Below, in pieces: positions 49,189 to 58,640 of a stretch of 64,000 nt of DNA (positions within the stretch are counted from its first letter, which is position 1; each line of letters starts with the position of its first letter). This DNA comes from CAZDBA01 sp965224765 (GTDB taxonomy: Bacteria > Planctomycetota > Planctomycetia > Pirellulales > Pirellulaceae): NCBI GenBank assembly GCA_965224765.1, contig CBDDAC010000040.1, positions 184,124 to 248,123 of the forward strand. The letters are read 5' to 3'. The translations under genes and the position numbers were made by a program. The notes beneath the pieces were generated by a model. The model did not search any database, was not told the origin of the DNA, and saw only the letters and a list, made by a program, of their open reading frames with translations.

Positions 49189-49300
49189 TAAGGCGAGCAG
49201 CAGTCAAGAATTTACCAATCATAACCCATTGAGGCTGTGATTAAATGGACACTCGGCTGGCGAAGGGGAAATCCTGACCCGTAGCGTAATCGCTCGCGAG
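49189..49300. repeat. Palindromic repeat family 3, copy 2 (diverged)
   Basis: TAAGGCGAGCAGCAGTCAAG and ACCAATCATAACCC match copies 1 and 3; a worn arm CCTGACCCGTAGCGTAATCG follows at 49274. The intervening sequence has drifted. It lies in the leader-distal part of the 625-bp gap 48716-49340. Confidence 0.55.
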
Positions 49301-49340
49301 TCTGGTTGCGCTATCACGTGGTGCACGTCACACAATTCAG

Positions 49341-52300
49341 TTATGGCTTCATGCGGAAAACGACCACCTCGGTCTTGCCACCGGTGTTTTCCATGAGCGC
49401 CACGACTACCGGGTTCCCTCGATCGTCACACACGAAATTGTAACTGTACATGTACTCATCAAAGTTCAAACGGTACCGCTTTACCAACTCACCTTGGTGA
49501 TGCCGAAAGACAATCGAATGATGGTCGGGACTGGCTTCCGCAAAAATGATCTCGCCTTGTTTATTGACAGTCCGTCTGGGCGCTCGCCCGAAGCCGTTTA
49601 CCCAACCGACTTGCTCAAGGCGATGTCCCGTTGGCCACTTCTCGACCCATTGTTCGGACTCGTCGTTGAACACATAGATGAAATCTTTGGCTTTTCCATC
49701 CAAGGAATGCTGTCGCCCGAGCCCGTAGAGATTGCCGTCATGCCCAGTCGTGATCGAGAGGATTTTTGGATCAATCACCGACCGAAAGCTGTCGTTCTCC
49801 CAGATCCCAACGTGGCACTGATTGGCGTCGCCGGTAAACCGGTATCGCTGGTACCCAAAAATACTTTTGCCCAATTGTGGCTGAACGCTTCGCTGAATTG
49901 AATGGCCGTCTCCCTGAACGCCGATCCATTCCGATTGCCAACGACCATCCATCTTTGATGTGTTTTTGAAATAGTACCCACTCGTTGCCCCGTGTAGTAT
50001 GTTTTTCAACGTACCATTTTCAGAAAACAACCCCAACGGGGACATGAAGTCATTTGCTGCTTGTTTTTCCAACTGTTCAAACTGCCATTGATTGTCGACT
50101 CGCTGCCCAATGAACTTCTCATACGCGAATGGGCTGTGGATCGGATTCCGACGGCGGAACAGAACCGTGGGTAATTCGTTTTCTCCTGCCAACTGAAGCG
50201 ATGACTCTGTACCGATCTCTGCATTGTATTTCGAGTCGCCTGGACGTAGCCGTTCAGCCGTAGTATCGCCTCCGGATTCGCAGTAGTAGTACAGCGGTCC
50301 AAAATGCTCTCCCGGCCTTTTCTCTACGAATGATCCATGTAGTCTTCCTCGTTGATCTATTGAAGGTTGTCGCAGCGCTATCGCCCCGAAGTCCGGATCG
50401 TGATCGAGTTTCACGGTTGCTTTTAACCAAGCCGAATTGATATCTTTATCAGTCTTCGAACCGACGGCAGAAGAAAGCTCTGGGCGAACGATCAACAATT
50501 GTCCTTCATTGGAAACAACAGCGACGCAGTTGGAGCCAGACGCGGATGCAATCGAAATATAATCGACTTCGCCAAGGTGAGTTTTGAATTGAAAATCCGA
50601 AGTTTCTGGATCGAGAAAAGCTAAGTAGTTATCGGTGGTTAGCGTTACGAATCGGCGTCGGTCACCTGTCGTGGTGATCATCGCACCGGGCAATTGCCAG
50701 CCGCTTCGATTTGCACTTCTAAAGTTTCGACGAATGCCTCCTTCGCCTGAGATGACATTAGAAACCAGCCTGCTATTGTCAGAAAAAATGATGCAATGTG
50801 AATTGGACGGACTCCAACAGATCGCTTTTCCACTATCGGACACAATTTGCAGGTGATCGGGGATTGGTCGAAAGGCCTTGGTTTCGTAGATGGGTGCCGT
50901 CGACACGGGTCCCAAGCAGGCCAACAAACTGCCGTCCAGATTATAGTCAATCGCGCCGGAGTTTGGTCGGGCTTCGTGCGTTGTGATCAGTTGCTTTGTT
51001 AACAGCTGCATTGTCTTCAAATCCCAAACCAGCAAGTAGCCTTTTTCGTCGACGGCGGCCAGTTGAGTCTCGAGTGGATGAACTGCCACTCCAAGGATTG
51101 CAGCGTCAGTTTTGATCCAATCCTTCTCACGGTACGGAACGATATTCGATGAATCAAGTTTCCAAAACTTGATAGCCCGGTCGCCCCACGTCACAACGGC
51201 GTCGGAATTTGTCAATGGTTTGATGCCGGTACCCACATCGTGCGCGTTGCGAGTCGCGGTTTTCTTGTCGGTTGTGGTATCAACTAGCTGTAGGTTACCA
51301 GCACTACTCAGCCCCCAAACGAGGTGTGTTGCGTTCGGTTGGAATTCGATTTGGCACGATCCATCAAAACGAGTTTCTGGCGTCAGGAAACTTGCTTGCG
51401 TCGGATCGTCGTTGACTGACCAGCCTCGAACAAAGGAATCTTGAGTTGTCGTAAAAATGACCGGAGAGGCCGACGACTTTATCAATTTGCCTGCGCGGAA
51501 AAATGGTGGTTCAATGGGCAACTCATTGTCCTTATTTAGACCAACGATGAGTGATTGCAGGCCACTTTTTCTGGAACATCGAAAGCGAAAAACGTCCGGG
51601 TTCAAGCTGTTTTCCCGAAGAGTTACAACAGCCATTTCACCATTGTTGACCAAGGCAAACAACTGGTCACCATCGACGACAAGGCTGGAAATGTATCTCG
51701 CTGGATCTTTTTCGCCGGGGTTGATCGTCGAGGTCATGGAAAGGCCGGTTGTTCGATCAAGGGTGTAGCGCCCAATGAGCGGTTGTCGTGAGGCAACAAA
51801 AACATCCGTCGGACTGCCTTCATTTGACCGGCTGACAATACTGTAGATTTCCCTGCCAAGTTCCTGTTCAAAACGGGTTTTGTTGGAAGGTTCCTGATAA
51901 ACAAGTCGACCGGCGCTGGTACCAAGCAGCAAACCATCTGTGGTTGTAGTCAGTGCAAGGATCGGAGTTTCTTCGTCGCCAATTTGCTCGGCAATCAGTG
52001 CGCCATCTTTCATCTCGATCTGGTAGACGGTTCCGTTTTTTCCGGCCGAGTACAGTCGATTGGTGTCAGGCTGTCGCGCAAGCACATATAGTTGGTCGTC
52101 TTCGCCACATTCGACTTGTGCAACTTGCTCGAAAGAAGGCTCGAGATCTTTGTTTAGTTCGTACTTGGTGATGGATCCGTCCAGGGCGGCGGTGAATACG
52201 ATCGAGTCGCTTTGGCCGAAACAAACGGCGGTGACCGAGTTGACCGCAGGTTGCGGCTTCTTTTGCTTGGCTAGCAAGTATCGTGTTTCCAAAACATGAA

Positions 52301-54314
52301 GGTAGCGGCGATTTTGCTTGTTCAGTTGAGCAGTCTTGATCAGGTGCTTTTGTTCCAATGTCTCAAGATCCCAAATGACCAAGTTTCCCGCTGCGTCGAT
52401 AGCAACCATCTGTTTTCCATCGCTGGACAAGTCCGAGTCTAGGATTTGCGCACTGCAAGATGTCAGTGAAAACAACTCGGTCGCCGGCACGCGAGCCATG
52501 TCTTCAAGCAGATGCGTATCCATACCGCGTTTTTCAAGAGGCACGTCAAGCAAATCATTGTAGGCGTCAGCAAGATTGCCTTCGTCGATGTTCTGCGATG
52601 CCAGTCGTTGGGCTAGTTGCGTTTGTCGTGACTGAGCGAGGTTGAAGTTTTCAAACGCTTGGTTCTTTTCCGAAACGGCGATCTGTTTCTGGGCTACGGC
52701 TTCGTCTTCGCTCTTTCTTGCTTGCTTCGCGTTGGTTTGGGCGACCGTTTTCAGGCCCGATTCTCTTTCGGCGGCGATACTTCGGTTGATTGCGAAAAAG
52801 GAGGCCAAAACCAGTAGCACTCCCGCCAGCGTCGAGGCCACTTTGTGCTTCTCGCAGGCTCGGAACAAGCGTTCGGCCCATCCGCGTGGTCGAGCAGTTA
52901 CCTCACGCCGATCTTGATGCCAGCGCAGGTCCTGCTCCAGTTGCTGACAGTTTTCGTAGCGATCGTTCGGATCGACCGAAGTACATTTGTCGATGATTGC
53001 AGCAAGATCGCGTGGCACCGAATGCGCCGATCCGGTCAGTTTCTGCTGTTGACCAGATTGGATGGCGGTCTTGTATTGCTCGAACTTCTTGGATTTGTCG
53101 CAAGAAATGGTTGGGATCAATGGTTGGAACGTGAGTAATTCGAACAAGGTCGCTCCGAAGGAATAGAGGTCGCTGCGCACGCCCGCTTGCCCCTCAAATA
53201 CCTCGGGGGCCATGTACCGAAGACTGCCGGCGAGCCCCTCAGACTGAAAGCCAACTTCTGGGTCGAAGTGCTCGGCGAGTCCGAAGTCCAATAGCCAGGC
53301 CTGTTCGTTGTTGTTGTCGCACTCCAATACAATATTGGCGGGCTTGATGTCGCGATGAACTACCTTGTTGCGGTGTGCATAGGCAAGTGCGTTGGCAATC
53401 TGGATGCCAATGTTGGTCACGCTCTTGGTGAGATTGTTTCGCTGGGCGGACGACGTGGTGGAATTTTCCTCGTTAGCCCGTTGGGGTGCAATTAGGGAGT
53501 GTGGTGTGTTGCTATCCTGTCCCTCGCTTACGGAGCGGGTTGGGATGTCGGAGAGTGGTTCGACTGTAGTGTCGACGACCGTATTTTCCGTTTTTCCTTC
53601 CAATCGCGGCGGGTCTGTATCTAGGCCAATGTCCAGCCGAGTTGTCCCAGCAGCCGAAATGGATTGGTTCGGCAAAAGAAGCGTTACATCGAGTTCAGGA
53701 TCGGTGGGCAGAGCTTTTCCAAAAACGCCACTGACCAGCAAACGAGCGATTGAACGGGTCGTATTGTCGTTTTTCGTAACCGCATTCTTCGGGGCTTCGG
53801 TGGAACCGCCCCTTCCGTTTTCAGTTTTCATGCTTTCGATAACATTGTTCAGCGGCGCACCCTTGACCAATTGCATGGCAATACAATCTCTGACCTCCGC
53901 CGCCGGGTTTTTCCCTCCGCCCGGTTGTGGGTCGTAGTTGACCGGAAGATTCTCTTCAAATCGGTAAACTTGCACGATGTTAGAGTGTTGGAGTTTCGCT
54001 ATGGATGTTGCTTCCTTGCGAAACCGCTCAACTTCATCCTCGTTTTTCCTGGTTAAGATTTGCGAAGGTTGCAGCCGACGCGAGGATATCACTTTCAGTG
54101 CGAATTGCCGGTCCAACTGTTGATCGTACGCTTTGTATACCACCCCCATCCCGCCACGGCCCAACTCGCTTTTGATTTGGAATTCACCAATTGTGGACGG
54201 TAAAACCTCATCCGATTTTTCGTTGGAAGCCGAATCCGATTCTTCCAGCCCCTTTAACTTCCTGATCGCTCTGAGTACATCCGATTCGTGTTCAAATTCT
54301 TGAGAATTGGTCAT
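49341..54314 (-). CDS. Giant Ser/Thr protein kinase with WD-repeat-like C-terminus and interrupted kinase domain
   Basis: A 1657-residue protein. The kinase N-lobe is at about 40-165 (ELGRGGMGVVYKAYD, FALKVI, AMQLVKGAPL). A low-complexity insertion of about 130 residues follows (about 165-300, containing TRSVSEG at 259-265), then the C-lobe at about 300-490 (VVHRDIKPANIVLE, DFGLAEHF, MAPEVFEG). A membrane span (VASTLAGVLLVLASFFAI) near 520 and a coiled coil precede about 1000 residues of WD40-like propeller repeats (ILDSDLSSDGKQMVAIDAAG, HPLETQLAAVDEKGYLLVWD). All catalytic residues are present despite the insertion. An ECF sigma gene lies 543 bp upstream on the same strand. Confidence 0.9.
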   Translation of the reverse strand: MTNSQEFEHESDVLRAIRKLKGLEESDSASNEKSDEVLPSTIGEFQIKSELGRGGMGVVYKAYDQQLDRQFALKVISSRRLQPSQILTRKNEDEVERFRKEATSIAKLQHSNIVQVYRFEENLPVNYDPQPGGGKNPAAEVRDCIAMQLVKGAPLNNVIESMKTENGRGGSTEAPKNAVTKNDNTTRSIARLLVSGVFGKALPTDPELDVTLLLPNQSISAAGTTRLDIGLDTDPPRLEGKTENTVVDTTVEPLSDIPTRSVSEGQDSNTPHSLIAPQRANEENSTTSSAQRNNLTKSVTNIGIQIANALAYAHRNKVVHRDIKPANIVLECDNNNEQAWLLDFGLAEHFDPEVGFQSEGLAGSLRYMAPEVFEGQAGVRSDLYSFGATLFELLTFQPLIPTISCDKSKKFEQYKTAIQSGQQQKLTGSAHSVPRDLAAIIDKCTSVDPNDRYENCQQLEQDLRWHQDRREVTARPRGWAERLFRACEKHKVASTLAGVLLVLASFFAINRSIAAERESGLKTVAQTNAKQARKSEDEAVAQKQIAVSEKNQAFENFNLAQSRQTQLAQRLASQNIDEGNLADAYNDLLDVPLEKRGMDTHLLEDMARVPATELFSLTSCSAQILDSDLSSDGKQMVAIDAAGNLVIWDLETLEQKHLIKTAQLNKQNRRYLHVLETRYLLAKQKKPQPAVNSVTAVCFGQSDSIVFTAALDGSITKYELNKDLEPSFEQVAQVECGEDDQLYVLARQPDTNRLYSAGKNGTVYQIEMKDGALIAEQIGDEETPILALTTTTDGLLLGTSAGRLVYQEPSNKTRFEQELGREIYSIVSRSNEGSPTDVFVASRQPLIGRYTLDRTTGLSMTSTINPGEKDPARYISSLVVDGDQLFALVNNGEMAVVTLRENSLNPDVFRFRCSRKSGLQSLIVGLNKDNELPIEPPFFRAGKLIKSSASPVIFTTTQDSFVRGWSVNDDPTQASFLTPETRFDGSCQIEFQPNATHLVWGLSSAGNLQLVDTTTDKKTATRNAHDVGTGIKPLTNSDAVVTWGDRAIKFWKLDSSNIVPYREKDWIKTDAAILGVAVHPLETQLAAVDEKGYLLVWDLKTMQLLTKQLITTHEARPNSGAIDYNLDGSLLACLGPVSTAPIYETKAFRPIPDHLQIVSDSGKAICWSPSNSHCIIFSDNSRLVSNVISGEGGIRRNFRSANRSGWQLPGAMITTTGDRRRFVTLTTDNYLAFLDPETSDFQFKTHLGEVDYISIASASGSNCVAVVSNEGQLLIVRPELSSAVGSKTDKDINSAWLKATVKLDHDPDFGAIALRQPSIDQRGRLHGSFVEKRPGEHFGPLYYYCESGGDTTAERLRPGDSKYNAEIGTESSLQLAGENELPTVLFRRRNPIHSPFAYEKFIGQRVDNQWQFEQLEKQAANDFMSPLGLFSENGTLKNILHGATSGYYFKNTSKMDGRWQSEWIGVQGDGHSIQRSVQPQLGKSIFGYQRYRFTGDANQCHVGIWENDSFRSVIDPKILSITTGHDGNLYGLGRQHSLDGKAKDFIYVFNDESEQWVEKWPTGHRLEQVGWVNGFGRAPRRTVNKQGEIIFAEASPDHHSIVFRHHQGELVKRYRLNFDEYMYSYNFVCDDRGNPVVVALMENTGGKTEVVVFRMKP
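53520..53540 (-). repeat. In-frame family-3 repeat fragment encoding TRSVSEG in the kinase
   Basis: The minus strand reads ACCCGCTCCGTAAGCGAGGG, the arm found in the family 3 palindromes (compare CCCTCGCTTAC and ACGGGTT at 55650-55672). It translates in frame to TRSVSEG inside the kinase's low-complexity insertion and does not disturb either lobe. The simplest reading is that a repeat landed in the gene and was kept. Confidence 0.65.
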
Positions 54315-54857
54315 AGTTATTGTCGATTTTTGTTAAAGGCGTTTGGAAGATGAAAACATGCCAGCTCGCTGCGTTTGCAAGGAATCGGTACCTCGCCGGC
54401 CTATCGGGTTGAGACTCGTATTTGCAGCGACTTATTTCGATCCAGAATCCTATGGCGCAGCGGGTGAGTTTGCACGTCATTGAACTGCCAACTTGTTGAC
54501 GATTCAACTAGTACTTGTCCGATTACAGCGCGCTGGATAAACCGATGGGTTCCAAATCGCATCAGAGTCCGAGCCCTACACTGAGTTAACGAAACGATGT
54601 GACAAAACAAGAAAGGAGCCAATTACCGAAATGAGCAAGAGCGGATTTAATCTGATGCTTGATGAGATCCAGAACTTGCTGCAGTTGTCGGTATGTCTGA
54701 GAAAACGACCCATTTGCTTCGAGAAAAGGTGTTCCGGTCAGAGCCCAACGATTGGCGGTGCTGCGCGAGGTTTCCGGCACGAATCACTCGACGAAGTGTC
54801 TCTCGAAGACCGCCAACGAAAAGCAATGATTTGTTAGATGAAGTCTATACAATGATA
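54315..54857. other. Intergenic region between the sigma and kinase genes
   Basis: 543 bp. Two small plus-strand frames (54631-54837, with AAAGGAG upstream; 54693-54887) overlap and show no recognisable protein. A stretch at 54363-54413 (AGCTCGCTGCGTTTGC...CTATCGGGTT) resembles a worn family 3 repeat. I see no clear terminator. Confidence 0.5.
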
Positions 54858-55490
54858 TCACACAACGGATTGGGGTTGTTCTCCTAACAATTTGCGCAAG
54901 CGTTTCAAAATGCGAAACTTAATTTGGCGGATATTGGCAGCGGACAGAGTACATTGACCTGCCGCTTCTGACGCATTGAGCCCTTGCACCAGCGTCAATT
55001 CAAAAACCGTTTTTTGATTCTGATTGAATTCGCTTTTGACGATACTCATGACGTCGTTCCACTTGACCAACATCGTGTCGATGGACGGTTCGTTGCAAAA
55101 GGTTCCGGTGACCGATTCGTAGTCCAATCCTTCTGACACCGGATCCGCGACCTGTCGTAAGCGATCGTTAAATGATGTTCCTCCATCGCCCTCGATCTGT
55201 CTGTTCTTTTTACGAAAGAAACTAGCCGTTGCGTTTCTGGTTACAGTCCACAGCCAGCCGCGAAAAGAGCCCTTTTTTGAAGTTTGATATTTTTCGATTC
55301 CCTTGAATACGTCAACCAATACAAGTTGCACTATGTCGGCCGAATCAACGCTTGATACACCAAGTTTGCGGCACCAGCGGTATATATCGGGCGCGTACGA
55401 ATCGACGAACCGGCCCCAAGCATTGGGATCGTGATTGCGAATAAGTTGAATTAACTCGGGTGATGTTGACGTCGCGTCGCTCATCGACAC
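54858..55490 (-). CDS. ECF-type RNA polymerase sigma factor
   Basis: A 210-residue sigma70-family protein. Region 2 is at about 15-95 (AWGRFVDSYAPDIYRWCRKLGVS, DIVQLVLVDVFKGIEKYQ, SFRGWLWTVTRNATASFFRK) and region 4 at about 150-205 (NQNQKTVFELTLVQGLNASEAAGQ, SAANIRQIKFRILKRLRKLLG). No anti-sigma gene is present. It lies upstream of the WD-repeat kinase on the same strand, separated by 543 bp. This gap is larger than in the other sigma-kinase pair of the window, so co-transcription is less certain. Confidence 0.88.
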   Translation of the reverse strand: MSMSDATSTSPELIQLIRNHDPNAWGRFVDSYAPDIYRWCRKLGVSSVDSADIVQLVLVDVFKGIEKYQTSKKGSFRGWLWTVTRNATASFFRKKNRQIEGDGGTSFNDRLRQVADPVSEGLDYESVTGTFCNEPSIDTMLVKWNDVMSIVKSEFNQNQKTVFELTLVQGLNASEAAGQCTLSAANIRQIKFRILKRLRKLLGEQPQSVV

Positions 55491-55605
55491 AGTATATCAA
55501 GCGACCGCCATTGTCATTAGTCCAGGTAATCCAGAATTTGATCCGATTGGCTGTCAGTTGTTTTGGAACCAGGAAAGATGATTGTTGTTGGGATGTTACT
55601 CCGAC

Positions 55606-55674
55606 AAGAACCTACCAATCATAACCCGAAGCGTAAGTATGCGGGGAATCCCTCGCTTACAGGCAACGGGTTGG
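55606..55674. repeat. Palindromic repeat family 3, copy 3
   Basis: AAGAACCTACCAATCATAAC leads to ACCCGAAGCGTAAG and the complementary arm CGCTTACAGGCAACGGGTT around GGGGAATCCCT. It is the clearest copy of the family. It lies in the 302-bp gap between the sigma gene and the beta-helix gene, which otherwise shows nothing assignable. Confidence 0.75.
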
Positions 55675-55792
55675 TTTAATCTGGCGGACGGCCCCGGACG
55701 GACAGCGTCTTTTTCCAACACTGGTTTGGAGCTGTTATCATAGGGGTGCACTCCGGTTTCGTAGATCAGTACCCAAGTCAAACGGTGGGAAG

Positions 55793-57229
55793 ATGAGCGA
55801 AGTAAAACAATTCGGCACATCAGGTGACGGTAAGACCGATGACACGGACGCAATTCTACATGCGATTAATGAAGGCGATGGCGAGATCATATTTGCTCGC
55901 GGGAACTATCGCATTACCAAGCCAATTGAAATCGTACTGGAGAAAGTCAATCGTATTGGAATCGTCGGTTCCGCCGGAACCGCCAAGGTCATCATGGATG
56001 GCCCTGGCCCTGCCTTTCGGTTCGTCGGAACTCACGCGGCGACGGCCGATCCAAAAGGGTTTGAACCGAACGTTTGGCAGAAGCAGCGAATGCCAGTGAT
56101 TCAGAATATTGAGATCGAAGGCAGGCATCCTCAAGCTGACGGCATTGAACTTGACGGTACGATGCAGGCAAATATTTCCGGGGTTCTGCTGCGAGAACTT
56201 CGGCATGGAATCCGTTTGACGGGTCGCAATCGCAATGTCTTGATTACTGCTTGCCATATCTATCACAACTCAGGCATCGGTGTCTTTTGCGACAACGTCA
56301 ATCTTCACCAGTTCAACGTTACTGGTAATCACATCAGCTACAACCGGCTCGGCGGGGTTCGTATCTCAGGATCCGAGCTTCGAAATATGCAGATTACCGG
56401 CAATGACATTGAGTACAACAACTTCCGGTCGCATCAGGGGGCGAAACCGGATGAGCCAACTGCAGAGATTTACATTGATGCCCGAGGTGTAGAAGGTCAG
56501 TCTCCTCAGTCGCTCCAGCCGTCGGTTCGGGAATTTACGATTGCGTCCAATACGATCCAGGCGACGCCTTCACCCGGCGGGGCCAACATCCGAATCATTG
56601 GGGCTGAGCCGACCGGTGACTTACCTGTTGGCATGGCGGCAATCAATGCCAATGTGTTAGGGGGCCAGGCGATCAATGTCCATTTGCAACATTGCCGAGG
56701 TGTCTCGTTGGCTGGAAATTTCATCTACAACGGATGGCAGCACAATCTACTCGCAGAAAATTGTGACGATCTTTCCATTTCGGGAAATGTTGTTGGCCAC
56801 AACGACTGGCACAAAGGTCGCGAGCTCCAAACGAATATTCGAATTGTTGACTCGACCGATTGTGTGCTTAACGGGATTCAGGTTCGTGGTACACCGATCG
56901 GCAAATCAAACTGGACAGAAAGCTGGAACAACGAGCCAACCTTGCCTCATGATGCGCTCGTCGAGTTGATTCGTAGCAAACGCATTTCTCTGAGCGGGTG
57001 TATCATCCGCGACGCAGCTCCCTCCGCGCTGTTTCTCGACTCATGTGACTCCGTCAGCGTTACTGGTTGCCAGATCCACGACACGACTGACAAAGCCAAG
57101 ATGAAACACGCGGTTTTGGGTCGCAACAAGAACAGCAACGTAACGCTGTCCGCCAACATTGTCGGAAACTGTACTGACGAGGCCGTTGTCTGCGAAGGCG
57201 TCGTGCAGGACAAGAGTATCTATCGCTAA
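55793..57229 (+). CDS. Right-handed parallel beta-helix protein (pectate-lyase-3 superfamily)
   Basis: 478 residues. The opening VKQFGTSGDGKTDDTDAILH is the classical start of pectate_lyase_3/glycosidase beta-helix proteins, and the rest is a ladder of short coils (QNIEIEGRHPQADGIELDGT, NVLITACHIYHNSGIGVF, VTGNHISYNRLGGVRI). I see no signal peptide and no diagnostic catalytic pair, so it could be a lyase, an epimerase-like protein or non-catalytic. The start at 55793 has a GTGGGAAG region directly upstream. It has no obvious partner; a broken heme gene lies downstream. Confidence 0.85.
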   Translation: MSEVKQFGTSGDGKTDDTDAILHAINEGDGEIIFARGNYRITKPIEIVLEKVNRIGIVGSAGTAKVIMDGPGPAFRFVGTHAATADPKGFEPNVWQKQRMPVIQNIEIEGRHPQADGIELDGTMQANISGVLLRELRHGIRLTGRNRNVLITACHIYHNSGIGVFCDNVNLHQFNVTGNHISYNRLGGVRISGSELRNMQITGNDIEYNNFRSHQGAKPDEPTAEIYIDARGVEGQSPQSLQPSVREFTIASNTIQATPSPGGANIRIIGAEPTGDLPVGMAAINANVLGGQAINVHLQHCRGVSLAGNFIYNGWQHNLLAENCDDLSISGNVVGHNDWHKGRELQTNIRIVDSTDCVLNGIQVRGTPIGKSNWTESWNNEPTLPHDALVELIRSKRISLSGCIIRDAAPSALFLDSCDSVSVTGCQIHDTTDKAKMKHAVLGRNKNSNVTLSANIVGNCTDEAVVCEGVVQDKSIYR

Positions 57230-57397
57230 GTTCGACTTTCGCACTTTTTTTACGCGCATGACCGTACATAGTTATCAAACTCGACTATTTCAACTGGTTT
57301 GCCTTGCGCTTCGAGTTCAGAAAATTGTTGCACGGTTGTCTCAACCGTGTTTTTACGCGCTTCGACGCAATTGAGGACAATTGCGCTACTCTGATTT

Positions 57398-57747
57398 CTG
57401 CGAAAGACGAACTTAGACAGCAAGCAGCATTTAGGATTAGGCGAAGCAGAAAACCGAAAGACCAAAGCGGTTCGACGAACGGTTCCAACGGGGCTGTTGA
57501 TGTACTCGCTGATCGTCTTGTGGCATGAGTGCATCCGTAAGAAACCAGCGCCTTCGCTTCGAAAATGGACCGGAAAGGAGCACGCTTCCTTCGCTGAGAT
57601 GGTGGCCGCTCTAAGAACCGACAGTTTAGACGATTTCCAAAGAAAACATTTATCAACACCCGGTGTTTCACGGGCTGTTCATAAAATACTCAAGCCCCTG
57701 AAATACCTCATCGCACTCGCTGCATAACTGCGAAAGACGAACTAAGA
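57398..57747. repeat. Direct repeat pair flanking the IS4-type remnant
   Basis: CTGCGAAAGACGAACT occurs at 57398-57413 and again at 57728-57743, each followed by AGA a base or so later. The first copy is at the left side of the transposase fragment; the second overlaps its end and abuts the heme fragment. Such a pair can arise from a recombination or deletion around an insertion. Confidence 0.7.
57413..57727 (+). mobile_element. C-terminal remnant of an IS4-family-like transposase
   Basis: Reading from the left repeat gives LDSKQHLGLGEAENRKTKAV, RRTVPTGLLMYSLIVLWHEC and WTGKEHASFAEMVAALRTDS, and the frame ends in KPLKYLIALAA at 57727. This is the C-terminal pattern of IS4-type DDE transposases (an NRKxKAVxRTVP segment, a LLMYSLIVLW helix, ASFAxMVAALR). 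The catalytic domain and the IS left end are missing, so it is inactive. The family assignment is from pattern memory. Confidence 0.6.
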
Positions 57748-58346
57748 TGTTGTTGACACTATCTCAAACGCCTGCCGCCAAAACGCTCCCACGTAATTTT
57801 TTAATGCAGCTATTCGTGGGTTCGCCCCCTGAGTTGATGCAACGAGCCAAAGACGTTTCGGAGGAACTGGCTCGCCCGCCTGCGGATGTTCAACTGGCGG
57901 TCACCAAGAAACTGGCCGAATTGTCGGGCGGCGATCCGGTTCGCGGCATGCAAGTCTTTCGCAGCAAAAAGGCGTCTTGCAGCGCCTGCCACAAGGTCGG
58001 CGATTTCGGAACCGACGTTGACCCGGAACTCACGAAAATTGGGGGCAGCCGAACAGGAGAAGCTTTACTCGAAGCGATCATGTTTCCCAATGCGCGACTT
58101 GAGCAAAGCTACCGCTCGACAATGGTGATGACAATCGACGGGGAGTTACACAATGGCTTAGTCGGAAAAGAAGACGGAGATCGGCTAACCTTGGTGATTG
58201 GAGCCGATCGCTCCGTTGTTGTCCCCAAGGACGAAATTGAAGAGCGACGCGACAGCGACATATCCGTCATGCCAGGTGGCCTGGCAGAACAACTGACGCA
58301 ACAAGAGCTATCGGATTTAATTGCCTTTCTCAAGTCGGCAAAGTAA
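57747..58346 (+). pseudogene. C-terminal fragment of a PVC-type heme-binding CxxCH protein
   Basis: 199 residues, equal to the last fifth of a heme protein: HEAT-like end, CSACH at about 78-82 in the c-type domain (VFRSKKASCSACHKVGDFG), then the MVMTIDGELHNGLVGKEDGD and SVMPGGLAEQLTQQEL endings. There is no signal peptide and no ribosome site, and the frame stays open upstream into the transposase remnant. The gene was probably cut by that insertion, so export is unlikely. Confidence 0.75.
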
Positions 58347-58443
58347 CTTTTAGAGTGATGCTGGGATTCGAAGATTCGTCATTTTGAATTGCCTCATTGA
58401 CCGTTTCAGTTTGCGTTATTCTCAATTTCTGCCAATTTCAACA

Positions 58444-58542
58444 AGGCTTCCCAGTTTCTTAAAGTGGGGAAGGAATCTTGCCTGCCATCCTGTGAAATCG
58501 CAAGCTGGAAGCCTTGCGCCACTTAAACAACTAAAAAGCGCT
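58444..58542. repeat. Palindromic repeat family 2, copy 3 (diverged)
   Basis: AAGGCTTCCCAGTTTCTTAA and CCACTTAAACAACTAAAAAG are the two arms; the terminal bases have changed (AAGGC/AGCGCT) so the outermost pairing is poor. It occupies much of the 294-bp gap between the heme fragment and the next gene. Confidence 0.8.
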
Positions 58543-58640
58543 GGCAGTTCAGCGCAGTTCTGCCAATTTACTTGACTTTCTGAATCTGGTCAACGAAATT
58601 GGTTCAGTCCCCATGTCTTTCATATTCCATGAGGTTTGAG

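Noticed and set aside
49494..49901. Long open frames antisense to the kinase and other large genes
   Set aside because: They mirror coding strands of recognised proteins and have no domain or start signals.
54631..54837. Small plus-strand ORF after AAAGGAG between the sigma and kinase genes
   Set aside because: The spacing to the ATG is long (about 13 bases), and the peptide has no recognisable feature.
57250..57534. Minus-strand peptide ending KPVEIVEFDNYVRSC as a gene
   Set aside because: It looks somewhat protein-like but has no start, overlaps the transposase remnant on the other strand, and matches nothing I recognise.
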